Below are positions 1-8,107 of a stretch of DNA of 64,000 nucleotides, in pieces; the stretch's first letter is position 1; each line of letters starts with the position of its first letter. The stretch lies in contig CANQSS010000003.1 of the NCBI GenBank assembly GCA_947626545.1, forward strand, positions 1 to 64,000. The letters run 5' to 3'. A program made the position numbers and the translations under genes. This DNA is from an uncultured Akkermansia sp. (GTDB taxonomy: Bacteria; Verrucomicrobiota; Verrucomicrobiia; Verrucomicrobiales; Akkermansiaceae). The notes below the pieces were generated by a model. It was given only the letters and a program-made list of their open reading frames with translations. It made no database searches and had not been told where the DNA came from.

Positions 1-120
1 GATTTGCCCAAAAATCGCCAACTCCTGCTATCATCATGCTTCCCGCCCATGAGATACATTTTCTTGGGACGGATGTGTTTATACGGTAGATCGCCAAATG
101 AAATGCAATAAGCCCAAAAC

Positions 121-136
121 GCCCGACGACCCGGGC
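121..136 (-). terminator. Weak candidate terminator downstream of cdsA copy 1
   Basis: Read on the minus strand, GCCCG and CGGGC pair around a 6-nt loop and are followed by GTTTT. It lies about 170 bp after the cdsA stop. The stem is short and the T-run modest, so the call is tentative. Confidence 0.3.
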
Positions 137-149
137 CGACTTCGTCGGC

Positions 150-198
150 TATTTACGATTTACGATGTGGATGCTAGCGCGCTACGCGCGTTACTGCA
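150..198. repeat. Intergenic TTTACGAT / GCGCGC-palindrome repeat, copy 1
   Basis: TTTACGAT-like words are followed by a GC palindrome (GCGCGCTACGCGCG). The same combination recurs at about 3891-3942 and 9930-9982, always outside genes. It looks like a small REP-like intergenic repeat. The exact ends are not defined. Confidence 0.45.
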
Positions 199-307
199 AA
201 GCGATAGCGAAGCGGAATTTTCGAGGACAAGGTGTCCTGATAGAAGGAAGGACTCCGGTGTGACGCCACGATAGGTTCGCTCCTGAGCACGCGATGGCAA
301 GCGAGCG

Positions 308-1168
308 TCAAAAGAGCAAAAAGGGCGTGACAAATGCGATGGTGAAGGGGGGGGAGTCGATAAGGTCGATGATACCGCCGATGCCGGGGAGGAGGTGGCT
401 GCTGTCTTTCACGCCGAGGCAGCGTTTAATGAGAGAACAGGCGAGATTTCCCATAACGGAAATCAAAAATAGTAGGGCAGAAATTGAAGCGGCAAGCAGT
501 ATGGGGCATTCCGGCTCAACCAATCGGAGAAGCACTGTCCCACTGAGGGTAGTGAGGAGCAAAGAGCCGATGATACCCTCCCACGATTTTTCGGGAGAGA
601 CGGCTGAGCTGAAGGGACGCGAGATGAAACGGCGCCCGACGAGAACCCCGCAGAGGTAGGTCCAGATGTCGCTCATCTTTGTCACAGCGATGAAGAGAAG
701 AAGCATGAGAGCTGTCGACGGATTCAGAAAGAACATGGCGAGCCCAAAAAGCCACCCGGGGTAAATGAACGCAACAAGAGAAATTCCCAAGCTGCGCAGG
801 GCTGTCTCCGGGCTGCGCCCCAAGCAGTCCATCCTCACCACTTCACAGAGAAAAGCGAGGAGAACAAATATGATGAGTCCCACCAGAGGACAGGCCGAAT
901 AATTAGCCTCCAGGGGGTAGGCAAAAGGGGTTGAGATGAAAAGGCACCACGGATATATCAACCCTGCCAACACAACGAGCCAGCGGTTTTCTCCCGCATT
1001 GCTCTTGCGCAGCATGAAAAACCACTCGACTGCTGCCAGATTGCACAGCAAAGGCACGAGCACTTGCAGACAAATTCCATCATACAAAATGCATGCCGCA
1101 GCCGCCACAGCAACACTGATGATGGTGGAAAAGAGGCGCTTGAGAAAAGTTTTGAACTTGTCGCTCAT
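308..1168 (-). CDS. cdsA: Phosphatidate cytidylyltransferase, tandem copy 1
   Basis: Predicted integral membrane enzyme making CDP-diacylglycerol from phosphatidate and CTP, the entry point to phospholipid synthesis. The 286-aa protein has about eight hydrophobic segments and ends in the CdsA signature (residues 245-272, IKR..GVKDSSHLLPG.GG..D..DS). The usual HGG..DR portion reads IGGIIDLID, so the His and Arg of the classical signature are replaced, as in copy 2. It follows copy 2 by 30 bp, and the short leader of copy 2 (GCCTTCCYACAACG before the ATG) is repeated here, showing a tandem duplication. N-termini (KTFLKRLFSTIIS) and C-termini are nearly identical while the middles diverge. It could be a redundant or specialised paralogue; both frames are intact. 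Confidence 0.85.
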   Translation of the reverse strand: MSDKFKTFLKRLFSTIISVAVAAAACILYDGICLQVLVPLLCNLAAVEWFFMLRKSNAGENRWLVVLAGLIYPWCLFISTPFAYPLEANYSACPLVGLIIFVLLAFLCEVVRMDCLGRSPETALRSLGISLVAFIYPGWLFGLAMFFLNPSTALMLLLFIAVTKMSDIWTYLCGVLVGRRFISRPFSSAVSPEKSWEGIIGSLLLTTLSGTVLLRLVEPECPILLAASISALLFLISVMGNLACSLIKRCLGVKDSSHLLPGIGGIIDLIDSPPFTIAFVTPFLLF

Positions 1169-1198
1169 CGTTGTAGGAAGGCTAACTGCGAGCGGACC

Positions 1199-2071
1199 TC
1201 AAAACATCGAAAGGGCTGCGACGAACGCGATGGTGAAAGCGGGGGAGTCGATGAGGTCGATGATCCCGCCGATGCCGGGGAGGAGGTGACTGCTGTCTTT
1301 CACGCCAATACCTCGCTTAACGAGCGAACCGGCGAGATCTCCCGCCACGGAGATGAAATAAAACACAACAGCGCTTATGATGGCAAACCACATGGGGCAT
1401 ACCGGCTCAATAAACCTGATGAGAAACGCGCCACAGAGGGTAGTGAGGATGAAGGAGCCGATGAATCCCTCCCACGATTTCTTGGGAGAGACGGCTGGGC
1501 TGAAGGGACGCGAAATAAAACGGCGCCCGACGAGAACTCCGCAGAGGTAGGCCCAGATATCGCTGAGTTTGGTGATGCCCACAACCGTCAAAAGGATGGG
1601 CAAGCCATAATGCGGATCCATATAATTGAGAGCCAAGGCAAGGAACCATCCCGGATAAACAAAGGCGAAAACAGTGGTGCCGACGCTGCGGAGGGCCGCC
1701 TCAGCGCTCTGCCTGCCGTAATCCATGCGAAATAATTCACAGATGGCAGCGGTCAGGATAAGAAGGATGAGACAGGCAATCTCAACGGGGAGCCCGAGGA
1801 CAGCGGCATGAGTTTGGGTATAAACCAGAGCCGCGATCCAAGGGTACACCAAACCTCCGATGAGAATGAGCCAACGATTGCACTCTGCCTTCTTTTCTCG
1901 CAACATCAGGAACCACTCGACGGCAGCCAGGTTGCAGAGCAAGCAAATGAGCGACGCGCAGCACCATGTGTTTTCAAAATAGTACGTCCCGACCAACGCC
2001 GCAGCCACCACGGCAAGACTGATGATGGTGGAGAAGAGGCGCTTGAGAAAAGTTTTCAGTTTGCCGCTCAT
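1199..2071 (-). CDS. cdsA: Phosphatidate cytidylyltransferase, tandem copy 2
   Basis: Membrane CDP-diacylglycerol synthase of 290 aa, paralogue of the gene directly downstream. It has multiple hydrophobic helices, a conserved cytosolic block near residue 170 (GVLVGRRFISRPFS.AVSP.KSWEG) and the C-terminal CdsA signature (about 249-276) with GIGGIIDLID in place of GHGG..DRID. It starts at ATG 2071, 30 bp after the fumarase stop, with no strong ribosome-binding site, so it is probably co-transcribed with fumarase and copy 1. Which copy is the housekeeping enzyme cannot be told from sequence. Confidence 0.87.
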   Translation of the reverse strand: MSGKLKTFLKRLFSTIISLAVVAAALVGTYYFENTWCCASLICLLCNLAAVEWFLMLREKKAECNRWLILIGGLVYPWIAALVYTQTHAAVLGLPVEIACLILLILTAAICELFRMDYGRQSAEAALRSVGTTVFAFVYPGWFLALALNYMDPHYGLPILLTVVGITKLSDIWAYLCGVLVGRRFISRPFSPAVSPKKSWEGFIGSFILTTLCGAFLIRFIEPVCPMWFAIISAVVFYFISVAGDLAGSLVKRGIGVKDSSHLLPGIGGIIDLIDSPAFTIAFVAALSMF

Positions 2072-2101
2072 CGTTGTGGGAAGGCTTGCTCCGGGTGGGG
2101 T

Positions 2102-3751
2102 TCAGTGGGCGCATCCCGGACACGCCCAACCGGCGCGGATATCCGCGAAGAAGTCGTGTCCCTTGTCGTCCACAAGGATGTAGGCAGGGAAATCCTTCAC
2201 CGTGATTTTCCAGATGGCTTCCATGCCGAGCTCGGGGTACTCTAGGCACTCGATGGAGGTGATGCAGTTTTTCGCGAGATCCGCCGCCACACCGCCGATG
2301 GAGCCGAGATAGAAGCCGCCGTGCTTCTGACAGGAATCCGTGACGGCTTGAGAGCGGTTGCCCTTGGCAATCATGATGAGGCTGCCGCCGTGGCTCTGGA
2401 AGAGGTTCACGTAGGAATCCATGCGCCCCGCCGTGGTCGGTCCGAACGAACCGGAGGGGTAGCCCTCAGGAGTCTTGGCGGGACCGGCGTAGTAGATGGG
2501 GTGATTCTTGATGTAATCCGGCAAGTCCTGTCCGGCGTCCAGACGCTCTTTGAGCTTGGCGTGCGCGATGTCGCGTCCCACAATGATGGTTCCGGTGAGC
2601 GAAAGCCGCGTCTTGATCGGGTATTGAGAGAGTTCCGCAAGCACCTCCTTCATCGGTCGGTCGAGGTTGATGGGTACGCCGGCGCTCTTGGTCTCACGCA
2701 GCTCGGCGGGGATGTACTTGCCGGGGTCGCACTCCAGCTCCTCGATGAAAATGCCCTCCGGCGTAATCTTGGCCTTGGCGTTGCGATCCGCCGAGCAGGA
2801 GACGCCCAATGCCACCGGACAGCTCGCGCCGTGCCGCGGCAGGCGCACCACGCGCACGTCCAGCGCAAACCACTTGCCGCCGAATTGCGCGCCCAGTCCC
2901 AGCTTCTCCGCTTCTTTCTTCAGTTCGGCCTCGAGCTCCAGATCGCGGAAGGCGCGTCCGTGTTCATTGCCACAGGTGGGCAGGTTGTCGTAGTATTTGG
3001 TCGAGGCAAGTTTCACGGTCTTGAGGCAGAGCTCCGCGCTCGTGCCGCCCACGACGAAAGCGACGTGGTAGGGCGGACAGGCGGCGGTGCCGAGCGTGCT
3101 CATCTTCTCCACCATGAACTTCTTGAGCGAGGTCGGGTTGAGCAAGGCCTTCGTCTCCTGATAAAGGTACGTCTTGTTGGCAGATCCGCCGCCCTTCGCG
3201 ATGAATAGGAACTCGTACTCCATGCCGTGAAAGGTGGCAAAGAGGTCCACCTGGGCGGGCAGGTTGGTGCCAGTGTTGACCTCGCGGTACATATCCAACG
3301 CTACGTTCTGGGAGTAGCGCAAGTTGTTCTTCGTATAGCAATCATACGCCCCCCGAGAAATCCACTCGGCATCATCGCAGCCCGTCCACACCTGCTGCCC
3401 CTTCTTGCCTACGCAGATGGCGGTGCCGGTGTCCTGGCAGAGCGGCAGCACCCCCAACGCTGCCACCTCCGCATTTCTCAGCATGGTGAGCGCCACACTT
3501 TTGTCATTTTCCGAGGCCTGAGGATCGCTCAATATGCTTTGCACCATGCGCAGGTGCTCGGGACGCAGGAAGAAGGCGACATCGTGCCAAGCCGTTTCGG
3601 CCAGCAGGCGCAGCCCCTCCGGTTCCACTTTGAGCATGGGATGCCCTTCAAAGCTGCTCACACTCACGTAATCCTTGGTGAGCAAACGGTACTTTGTGTG
3701 ATCTTCCCCCATGGGAAACATCTCTTGGTAAACAAAAGGAGGCGTTGCCAT
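2102..3751 (-). CDS. fumA: Fumarate hydratase class I (4Fe-4S)
   Basis: Iron-sulfur fumarase interconverting fumarate and malate. The 549-aa protein is collinear with E. coli FumA throughout. The three cluster cysteines are visible as LPLC105QDTGT, GTAAC225PPYH and GVSC319SADR. Further landmarks are NTGTNLPAQ (159-167), [11 protein letters not shown] (186-196) and the C-terminal domain [12 protein letters not shown]. An upstream in-frame ATG at 3832 would add 27 residues. ATG 3751 is preferred because MATPPFVYQ aligns with the FumA start and AAGAGAG lies upstream. First gene of a probable fum-cdsA-cdsA operon. Possible role in a reductive, fumarate-forming TCA branch (inference). Confidence 0.95.
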   Translation of the reverse strand: MATPPFVYQEMFPMGEDHTKYRLLTKDYVSVSSFEGHPMLKVEPEGLRLLAETAWHDVAFFLRPEHLRMVQSILSDPQASENDKSVALTMLRNAEVAALGVLPLCQDTGTAICVGKKGQQVWTGCDDAEWISRGAYDCYTKNNLRYSQNVALDMYREVNTGTNLPAQVDLFATFHGMEYEFLFIAKGGGSANKTYLYQETKALLNPTSLKKFMVEKMSTLGTAACPPYHVAFVVGGTSAELCLKTVKLASTKYYDNLPTCGNEHGRAFRDLELEAELKKEAEKLGLGAQFGGKWFALDVRVVRLPRHGASCPVALGVSCSADRNAKAKITPEGIFIEELECDPGKYIPAELRETKSAGVPINLDRPMKEVLAELSQYPIKTRLSLTGTIIVGRDIAHAKLKERLDAGQDLPDYIKNHPIYYAGPAKTPEGYPSGSFGPTTAGRMDSYVNLFQSHGGSLIMIAKGNRSQAVTDSCQKHGGFYLGSIGGVAADLAKNCITSIECLEYPELGMEAIWKITVKDFPAYILVDDKGHDFFADIRAGWACPGCAH

Positions 3752-3890
3752 AACGCACTCTCTTGTACCATGTTTTGCCGCACAAAGCGAGAAAAAAATC
3801 ATGCTCATGAGTGAATGCCACATCCGTCCCATGAAAAAGCACTCCCAATGAAAGTTAACGGCACATCATGAAGCATAAGTTGTTGGTTAT

Positions 3891-3942
3891 TTACGATTTA
3901 CAATTTACGATTTGGGAAATTCCCGCGCTTGCGCGCGGACTT
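3891..3942. repeat. Intergenic TTTACGAT / GCGCGC-palindrome repeat, copy 2
   Basis: Three TTTAC(G/A)A(T) words are followed by CCCGCGCTTGCGCGCGG. It has the same layout as the copies near 150 and 9930. Non-coding and REP-like; function unknown. Confidence 0.45.
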
Positions 3943-4065
3943 GACGAGGTTTGCCATCTTGCTGGCTTGCCTCCTTCATCCATCGGAAACGCATGAGGAA
4001 TGGGTTGAATGAGCCCAGAGAAGATTTTATTTGGACACGTGTGGGAGGGCATACCTTTTCTATGC

Positions 4066-4094
4066 TTGCTAGGAGATGTAATTTTTGGTACAAT
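4066..4094 (+). promoter_or_regulatory. Promoter of M23 peptidase-nadD
   Basis: TTGCTA and TACAAT are separated by exactly 17 bp. The ATG at 4102 lies 7 nt after the -10 box, so the mRNA would have almost no 5' leader. Confidence 0.65.
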
Positions 4095-4101
4095 CGGTTG
4101 C

Positions 4102-4788
4102 ATGATGAGGGAATACCACCGAAAAATACTACTGCTCATGGTGAGTTTGTGGCTGGTGATGGCCGGTGGAGCGTGGGGGGCGACGATGGCACGGATATCC
4201 ACGGATGGGAAGTGGGCGATGGTGCCGCTAGCAGACGGATTTGACTACCCGGTGGGTAAGCCGAACGGGGAGGGCTACTACAAGTCGCGCGGATTGCGCC
4301 TTCAGATACCCCGCCACATGGGTGAAGATTGGAACGGTAGGGCAGGTGGTAATTCTGATAAAGGGGATCCGGTATATACGGTAGGGACGGGTTTGGTGAC
4401 CTACGCTGCCGATGCTCGTGGACGCTGGGGGAAGGTGGTCATTGTGCGCCATGCTTTTCGCGAGCCTCGCACGGGCAAGGTGCTGTGCTGCCAGACGCTG
4501 TACGGGCATTTGGATCGCATAGATGTGAAGTTGGGACAGATTGTGAGGCGGGGAGACCAAGTTGGCACCATTGGCACAAACCGTGGGATGTACCCGGCTC
4601 ATCTTCATACGGAGTTGCATTTCAATGTGCTGGTAAATTGTGGGCAACAGGGTATCCCAAAGACTGCACGCAACTATGGGCATTTGACGCGATTCATTGA
4701 GCATTACCGCCGCTTGAAACCAGAGAGGAAGGCGGTCCGATTGCCCATAGGCTGCTTCCTGCCTTACAAGGATACGGAGGGGTTGTGA
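4102..4788 (+). CDS. Secreted M23-family metallopeptidase
   Basis: Predicted exported peptidoglycan or glycyl-glycine endopeptidase of the LytM/M23 fold, 228 aa. Residues 1-27 form a signal peptide (KILLLMVSLWLVMAGGAWGA). Zinc-site residues fit H72xxxD76 and H167-L-H169, with YGHL at 134-137 and a further HF at 173-174. The ATG codons at 4102 and 4105 are adjacent; an upstream in-frame start at 4009 would bury the signal peptide and lie upstream of the promoter, so it is rejected. The stop overlaps the nadD start (TGATG), indicating translational coupling. Probable wall remodelling role; substrate not predictable. Confidence 0.85.
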   Translation: MMREYHRKILLLMVSLWLVMAGGAWGATMARISTDGKWAMVPLADGFDYPVGKPNGEGYYKSRGLRLQIPRHMGEDWNGRAGGNSDKGDPVYTVGTGLVTYAADARGRWGKVVIVRHAFREPRTGKVLCCQTLYGHLDRIDVKLGQIVRRGDQVGTIGTNRGMYPAHLHTELHFNVLVNCGQQGIPKTARNYGHLTRFIEHYRRLKPERKAVRLPIGCFLPYKDTEGL

Positions 4789-5366
4789 TGAGAACATGCT
4801 TGTTCGGTGGTACTTTTGATCCGGTACATGCCGGGCATTTGGTCATGGCTCGCGCTGTGGAGCGGCAGTTGGCGCCGGTGCGTATCGTTTTTCTGCCGGC
4901 TGCGCAATCGCCTTTTAAGACCGGACATCAGGCGTTTTTCACGCCCGAACAGCGTGTGGCTATGCTGCATGCAGCTTTGGCAGATTGGCCCTTAGCGGAG
5001 GTTTCTGAGCTGGATATGCATATGGACCCACCGAGTTGGAGCTGGCGCGTGGTGGAGACTTGGATGGCGCAACATCCTGGGGATGAGCTGTATTGGTTGC
5101 TGGGCACAGATGAATGGGAGCAGCTGCACCGTTGGGCCAGGCCGGACTACTTAGCCGAACATCTCACCTTTGTGGTGTATCATCGCGGGCAGGAACCAAA
5201 GCCGCGTCCCGGTGTGCGCGCTGTTTTTCTGAGAGGCCCTATGCATGCGGCATCTGCTTCAGAAATACGGAGGAGATTGGAGCGCGGCCTTCCGATACCG
5301 GATGGGTGGTTGCCGGCAGCGATGGAAAAGATAGTTCACGCTGTGTGTGACAAACGGCTAAAATAA
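4788..5366 (+). CDS. nadD: Nicotinate-nucleotide adenylyltransferase
   Basis: Cytoplasmic NAD biosynthesis enzyme, converting nicotinate mononucleotide and ATP to deamido-NAD. The 192-aa length is typical. It has the nucleotidyltransferase motif GGTFDPVHAGH (7-17) and the C-terminal SASEIRRRL (156-164) that corresponds to ISxTxIR. Start ATG 4788 overlaps the preceding stop; a GTG at 4785 is the only nearby alternative. An NAD kinase gene lies 11 kb away. A repeat element begins two bases after the stop codon. Confidence 0.93.
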   Translation: MRTCLFGGTFDPVHAGHLVMARAVERQLAPVRIVFLPAAQSPFKTGHQAFFTPEQRVAMLHAALADWPLAEVSELDMHMDPPSWSWRVVETWMAQHPGDELYWLLGTDEWEQLHRWARPDYLAEHLTFVVYHRGQEPKPRPGVRAVFLRGPMHAASASEIRRRLERGLPIPDGWLPAAMEKIVHAVCDKRLK

Positions 5367-5367
5367 C

Positions 5368-5463
5368 AGGGCAAGCGCATTAGAAAATGCGTTTGACATT
5401 TACGATGATCAACCGATAGAAGGGAATTTCTACTTTTTGACTTGGTTCAAATGCGGTTGCCCT
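5368..5463 (+). repeat. MITE-like element, short copy (about 96 bp)
   Basis: It begins AGGGCAAGCGCATTAG and ends AATGCGGTTGCCCT, so its ends are inverted repeats. The left end carries a hairpin (GCAAGCGCATT-AGAA-AATGCG). It is flanked by an 8-bp direct repeat GCTAAAAT (5357-5364 and 5464-5471), with AAC between the left repeat and the element. The interior differs from the 227-240 bp copies and is much shorter. It ends 11 bp before the cdaA -35 box. Confidence 0.65.
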
Positions 5464-5474
5464 GCTAAAATGGC

Positions 5475-5502
5475 TTGCCAAGGGAGCAATGCATGGTAAG
5501 AT
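5475..5502 (+). promoter_or_regulatory. Promoter of cdaA
   Basis: TTGCCA and TAAGAT are separated by 16 bp. The ATG is at 5512, 9 nt after the -10 box, so the transcript would be leaderless or nearly so. Confidence 0.65.
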
Positions 5503-5511
5503 GAAAAGCGT

Positions 5512-6369
5512 ATGGAATTGGGAACGATCGTGAAGTACGTGTTTGAAATCACCGTCATGTGGGTGATATTCTACCAACTGTATCGTTTGTTTCATCGGGA
5601 GAGGGCGGCCATGATCATGGGCGGTTTGGTGATTTTGGGAGTGATCGTTTTTGCTTTTGTCAGGATTATCGACGCAACGGAGCTGGAGGTGATAGGCGGT
5701 GCGCTGGTGCCCTTGGGTACGATACTCGCCATCCTCTTTCAGAGCGAAATACGCACGGCACTGGCACGCATCGGGCGTGGAAGCTTGAGTAAACTGCTGC
5801 ACCATAATGCCACGAAATCGGACTTCATTGAAAAACTGTGCGAGGCAGTGAGCTACCTGACGAACAGGCGCTTTGGAGCGCTCATCGTTATATGCCGGGA
5901 GGATAAGCTCTCGGCCCAGGTATCAAACGGGATAGCTCTAGATGCTACTTTCAGTGCTGAATTGGTGGAGAGCATTTTTTACGTGAACAAACAGGGGCAG
6001 GGCAACCCCCTGCACGATGGTGCGGCGATTATTGACAACGAGCGTATTTTGGCGGCTGGGGTAATATTGCCGGTCTCGGTACGTGAGTTGAAGGATAGGT
6101 CACTCGGACTGCGTCACAAGGCGGGCATAGGCATTGCGGAAGAGTCTGATGCGGTGGTGATCATTGTGTCGGAAGAGACGGGAGGCATTTCGTTGGCGGT
6201 TGGAGGCGGACAAGGCAGCAATGTGGGCCCAGAGCTGCAGCGTGATTTAAGCATCGAACTCCTCAAAAAAAGATTAGAAGATTTACTGAACTATCATGAG
6301 CAACAGGAAACAACAAATGCCCCGGAAGACAGCGTTGACCACGAGACTCAAGGAAGCGCTGACGAATAA
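5512..6369 (+). CDS. cdaA: Membrane diadenylate cyclase (c-di-AMP synthase, CdaA type)
   Basis: Makes the second messenger c-di-AMP from two ATP. The 285-aa protein has three N-terminal hydrophobic segments (about 7-25, 33-52, 60-76), then the DAC domain with the DGA motif (LHDGAAII, 169-171) and the second active-site motif RHK (201-203; RHR in many homologues). C-terminal charged tail. The next gene overlaps its end and encodes a CdaR-like membrane anchor, matching the usual cdaA-cdaR pairing. Regulated from its own promoter beside a repeat element. Confidence 0.93.
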   Translation: MELGTIVKYVFEITVMWVIFYQLYRLFHRERAAMIMGGLVILGVIVFAFVRIIDATELEVIGGALVPLGTILAILFQSEIRTALARIGRGSLSKLLHHNATKSDFIEKLCEAVSYLTNRRFGALIVICREDKLSAQVSNGIALDATFSAELVESIFYVNKQGQGNPLHDGAAIIDNERILAAGVILPVSVRELKDRSLGLRHKAGIGIAEESDAVVIIVSEETGGISLAVGGGQGSNVGPELQRDLSIELLKKRLEDLLNYHEQQETTNAPEDSVDHETQGSADE

Positions 6370-6553
6370 CTGGGTACCCAAGTACTTGTGCCTGGCCCTG
6401 GCCGTCACGGTGTGGGGCCTCGCGTATTTCTCCACCACATCACGTGAGACGGGATGGGAGAGTGACGCGCGTGAGGCGGTGCCGGAGGGAGTGCCGGTGC
6501 AGAACAATCAGCCTCAAGAAGCGGATACTCCGGCGAGCAAGAGCCGCTCATAG
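6296..6553 (+). CDS. Small CdaR-like single-pass membrane protein
   Basis: 85-aa protein overlapping the cdaA end by 74 nt in another frame. Residues 24-47 (NNWVPKYLCLALAVTVW) closely resemble the N-terminal membrane anchor of CdaR/YbbR proteins (NNW..K.L.L..A..LW). None of the YbbR repeats that normally follow is present; the remaining 38 residues are polar and Pro/Glu-rich. ATG 6317 (MPRKTA) is an alternative start that shortens the overlap. Inference: a minimal partner of the diadenylate cyclase, reduced to the anchor. It could also be an unrelated small membrane protein; no frameshifted YbbR remnant is seen downstream because bioD follows at once. Confidence 0.6.
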   Translation: MSNRKQQMPRKTALTTRLKEALTNNWVPKYLCLALAVTVWGLAYFSTTSRETGWESDAREAVPEGVPVQNNQPQEADTPASKSRS

Positions 6554-6570
6554 AGCCAGCAGTTATATAT

Positions 6571-7215
6571 ATGAGAGGATTTTTTGTCACAGGCACCGAT
6601 ACGGAGATAGGCAAGACCTATGTGACGTGTGCCCTGCTGAGGGATCTGCGGGCGCGGGGGATGCGTGCTATGGGGTATAAGCCGGTTGCATGCGGCGACA
6701 GAACTGACCCACGGGCTATGCGAGAGGCGGCTGGGGAGCTAGGATTGAGCTTGGAACTCATTAATCCCGTATATCTGCGTGCGGCTACCGCGCCGAGTGT
6801 AGCTGCTGAGTTGGAACAACGAACTCTGAGAGCAGTGGATTTGGTGGCAGGGCTGCAGGTGTTGGTGTCTGCGGGGTATGACCCTCTTTTGGTGGAGGGA
6901 GCGGGAGGATGGGAGGCGCCGCTGAGCCCGACCGGAGAAACGATGGCAGACTTGGCGGTTGAGTTGGGTTTGCCAGTGGTGCTGGTAGTGGGCAACAAGC
7001 TTGGAGCAGTGAACCACGCTATTCTCACAGTGCAAGGCATTCGTTCTCGGGGACTGGAATGCCGCGCCATTGTGCTTAATCAGCAGAGCGAGGAGTGGGA
7101 TGCAGCATGCGTGAGCAACCGCCGACTCATCGAACAGCATACAGGCCTGCCGGTTCTCGCGGAGTTGATCCGTGGGCAGGAAGATATCGACTCTCACGCC
7201 GTACTCGGTATATAA
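6571..7215 (+). CDS. bioD: ATP-dependent dethiobiotin synthetase
   Basis: Biotin pathway enzyme closing the ureido ring of dethiobiotin from diaminopelargonate, CO2 and ATP. The 214-aa protein has the P-loop GTDTEIGKT (8-16), the substrate lysine region GYKPVACG and the catalytic-loop sequence VEGAGGWEAPL. It lies 17 bp after the CdaR-like gene. No other bio genes are in the window, so the rest of the pathway is elsewhere or this is a salvage set. Confidence 0.92.
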   Translation: MRGFFVTGTDTEIGKTYVTCALLRDLRARGMRAMGYKPVACGDRTDPRAMREAAGELGLSLELINPVYLRAATAPSVAAELEQRTLRAVDLVAGLQVLVSAGYDPLLVEGAGGWEAPLSPTGETMADLAVELGLPVVLVVGNKLGAVNHAILTVQGIRSRGLECRAIVLNQQSEEWDAACVSNRRLIEQHTGLPVLAELIRGQEDIDSHAVLGI

Positions 7216-7230
7216 TCGGACCATTTTGCT

Positions 7231-8049
7231 ATGGGTACAAGGACATGGAAATTGCGCCGCGGCACAATGAATTTGCCGCCCGGCGGGGTGATTATGGGCA
7301 TCTTGAATGTGACACCGGATTCATTTTCGGATGGCGGGCAGCACAATGAACCACAAGCTGCGCTGGAACATGCTCGGCAAATGCTGGCACAGGGTGCAGC
7401 GATTATTGATGTGGGTGGGGAGTCCTCTCGCCCCGGTGCGGCAACTGTGGATGTGCAAGAAGAGCTACGACGCGTATTGCCCGTGGTGCGTCTGCTGCGC
7501 GAGCAACTGCCGACAGCCGTCATTTCCATCGACACGAGGCATGCTCCGGTAGCGCAAGCTGCACTGGATGAGGGAGCAGATATCGTGAATGACATTTGCG
7601 GGCTGGGTGACCCTGCCATGCGTGAGCTGTGCGCGCGGAGTGGCTGCGGAGTGGTGCTCATGCACATGCAGGGGGAACCATCCACCATGCAGAGCAATCC
7701 AACCTACACAGATGTGGTGGCTGAGGTGCGTGATTTTCTGCGGCAGAGGGTGGAGATGGCATGCTGCGCCGGGGTGGATCTGCGCTGCATTTGCTTGGAT
7801 CCAGGCATCGGTTTCGGCAAAACGGTGCAACACAATTTGCAACTCATTGATGGGTTGGAAACTCTGCGTTACCGTGATCTGCCCATTCTCATTGGGTTAT
7901 CACGCAAGCGATTTTTGGCGGAAACTCTGCCAAGGGATGCGCAAGCTACGGTGAAAATGAGCTTGCGTGCAGCCGAGCATGGAGCAGAGATACACCGGGT
8001 GCACGAGGTGGCGCCTCTGCGTGCAGCGCTCCGCCACGCATTTGGATGA
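7231..8049 (+). CDS. folP: Dihydropteroate synthase
   Basis: Folate pathway enzyme joining p-aminobenzoate to dihydropterin pyrophosphate. The 272-aa TIM-barrel protein shows the pterin-site motif GILNVTPDSFSDGG near residue 23, the second motif GGESSRPGA near 65, and C-terminal GLSRKRFL. TATAAT at 7211-7216, 14 nt before the start, could give it its own transcript, though no good -35 is seen. ATG 7267 is a possible shorter start. It converges on the PA14-like gene across a hairpin. Confidence 0.93.
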   Translation: MGTRTWKLRRGTMNLPPGGVIMGILNVTPDSFSDGGQHNEPQAALEHARQMLAQGAAIIDVGGESSRPGAATVDVQEELRRVLPVVRLLREQLPTAVISIDTRHAPVAQAALDEGADIVNDICGLGDPAMRELCARSGCGVVLMHMQGEPSTMQSNPTYTDVVAEVRDFLRQRVEMACCAGVDLRCICLDPGIGFGKTVQHNLQLIDGLETLRYRDLPILIGLSRKRFLAETLPRDAQATVKMSLRAAEHGAEIHRVHEVAPLRAALRHAFG

Positions 8050-8054
8050 AAAAC

Positions 8055-8081
8055 GGCGCGGAGCAGCTGTAGCTCCACGCC
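8055..8081 (-). terminator. Intrinsic terminator between folP and the PA14-like gene
   Basis: GGCG-C-GGAGC pairs with GCTCC-A-CGCC around a 7-nt loop. On the minus strand it is followed by GTTTTTC, so it mainly ends the minus-strand gene; on the plus strand it is followed by GGGAAAA only. Confidence 0.6.
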
Positions 8082-8107
8082 GGGAAAATGCAGCAGTTAT
8101 GTGAACC

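Larger units (their letters stand above)
1..307. other. Intergenic region at window edge, no gene seen
   Basis: This is non-coding sequence downstream of the first cdsA copy. It holds a GC-rich dyad (121-136), a GCCGAC/GTCGGC hairpin (135-149), a TTTACGAT-type repeat patch (150-198) and a short AGGACA/TGTCCT hairpin (224-238). No convincing gene is visible on either strand. Confidence 0.6.
3752..4101. other. Divergent intergenic region fumarase / M23 peptidase
   Basis: No gene is seen. It holds a TTTACGAT-type repeat with a CGCGCTTGCGCGCG palindrome at about 3891-3942, and the promoter of the M23 gene at 4066-4094. No convincing promoter for fumarase was found. Confidence 0.6.

Noticed and set aside
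2321..3208. 295-codon frame opposite fumarase
   Set aside because: Shadow of the fumarase gene; low-complexity Arg/His/Val composition and no family resemblance.
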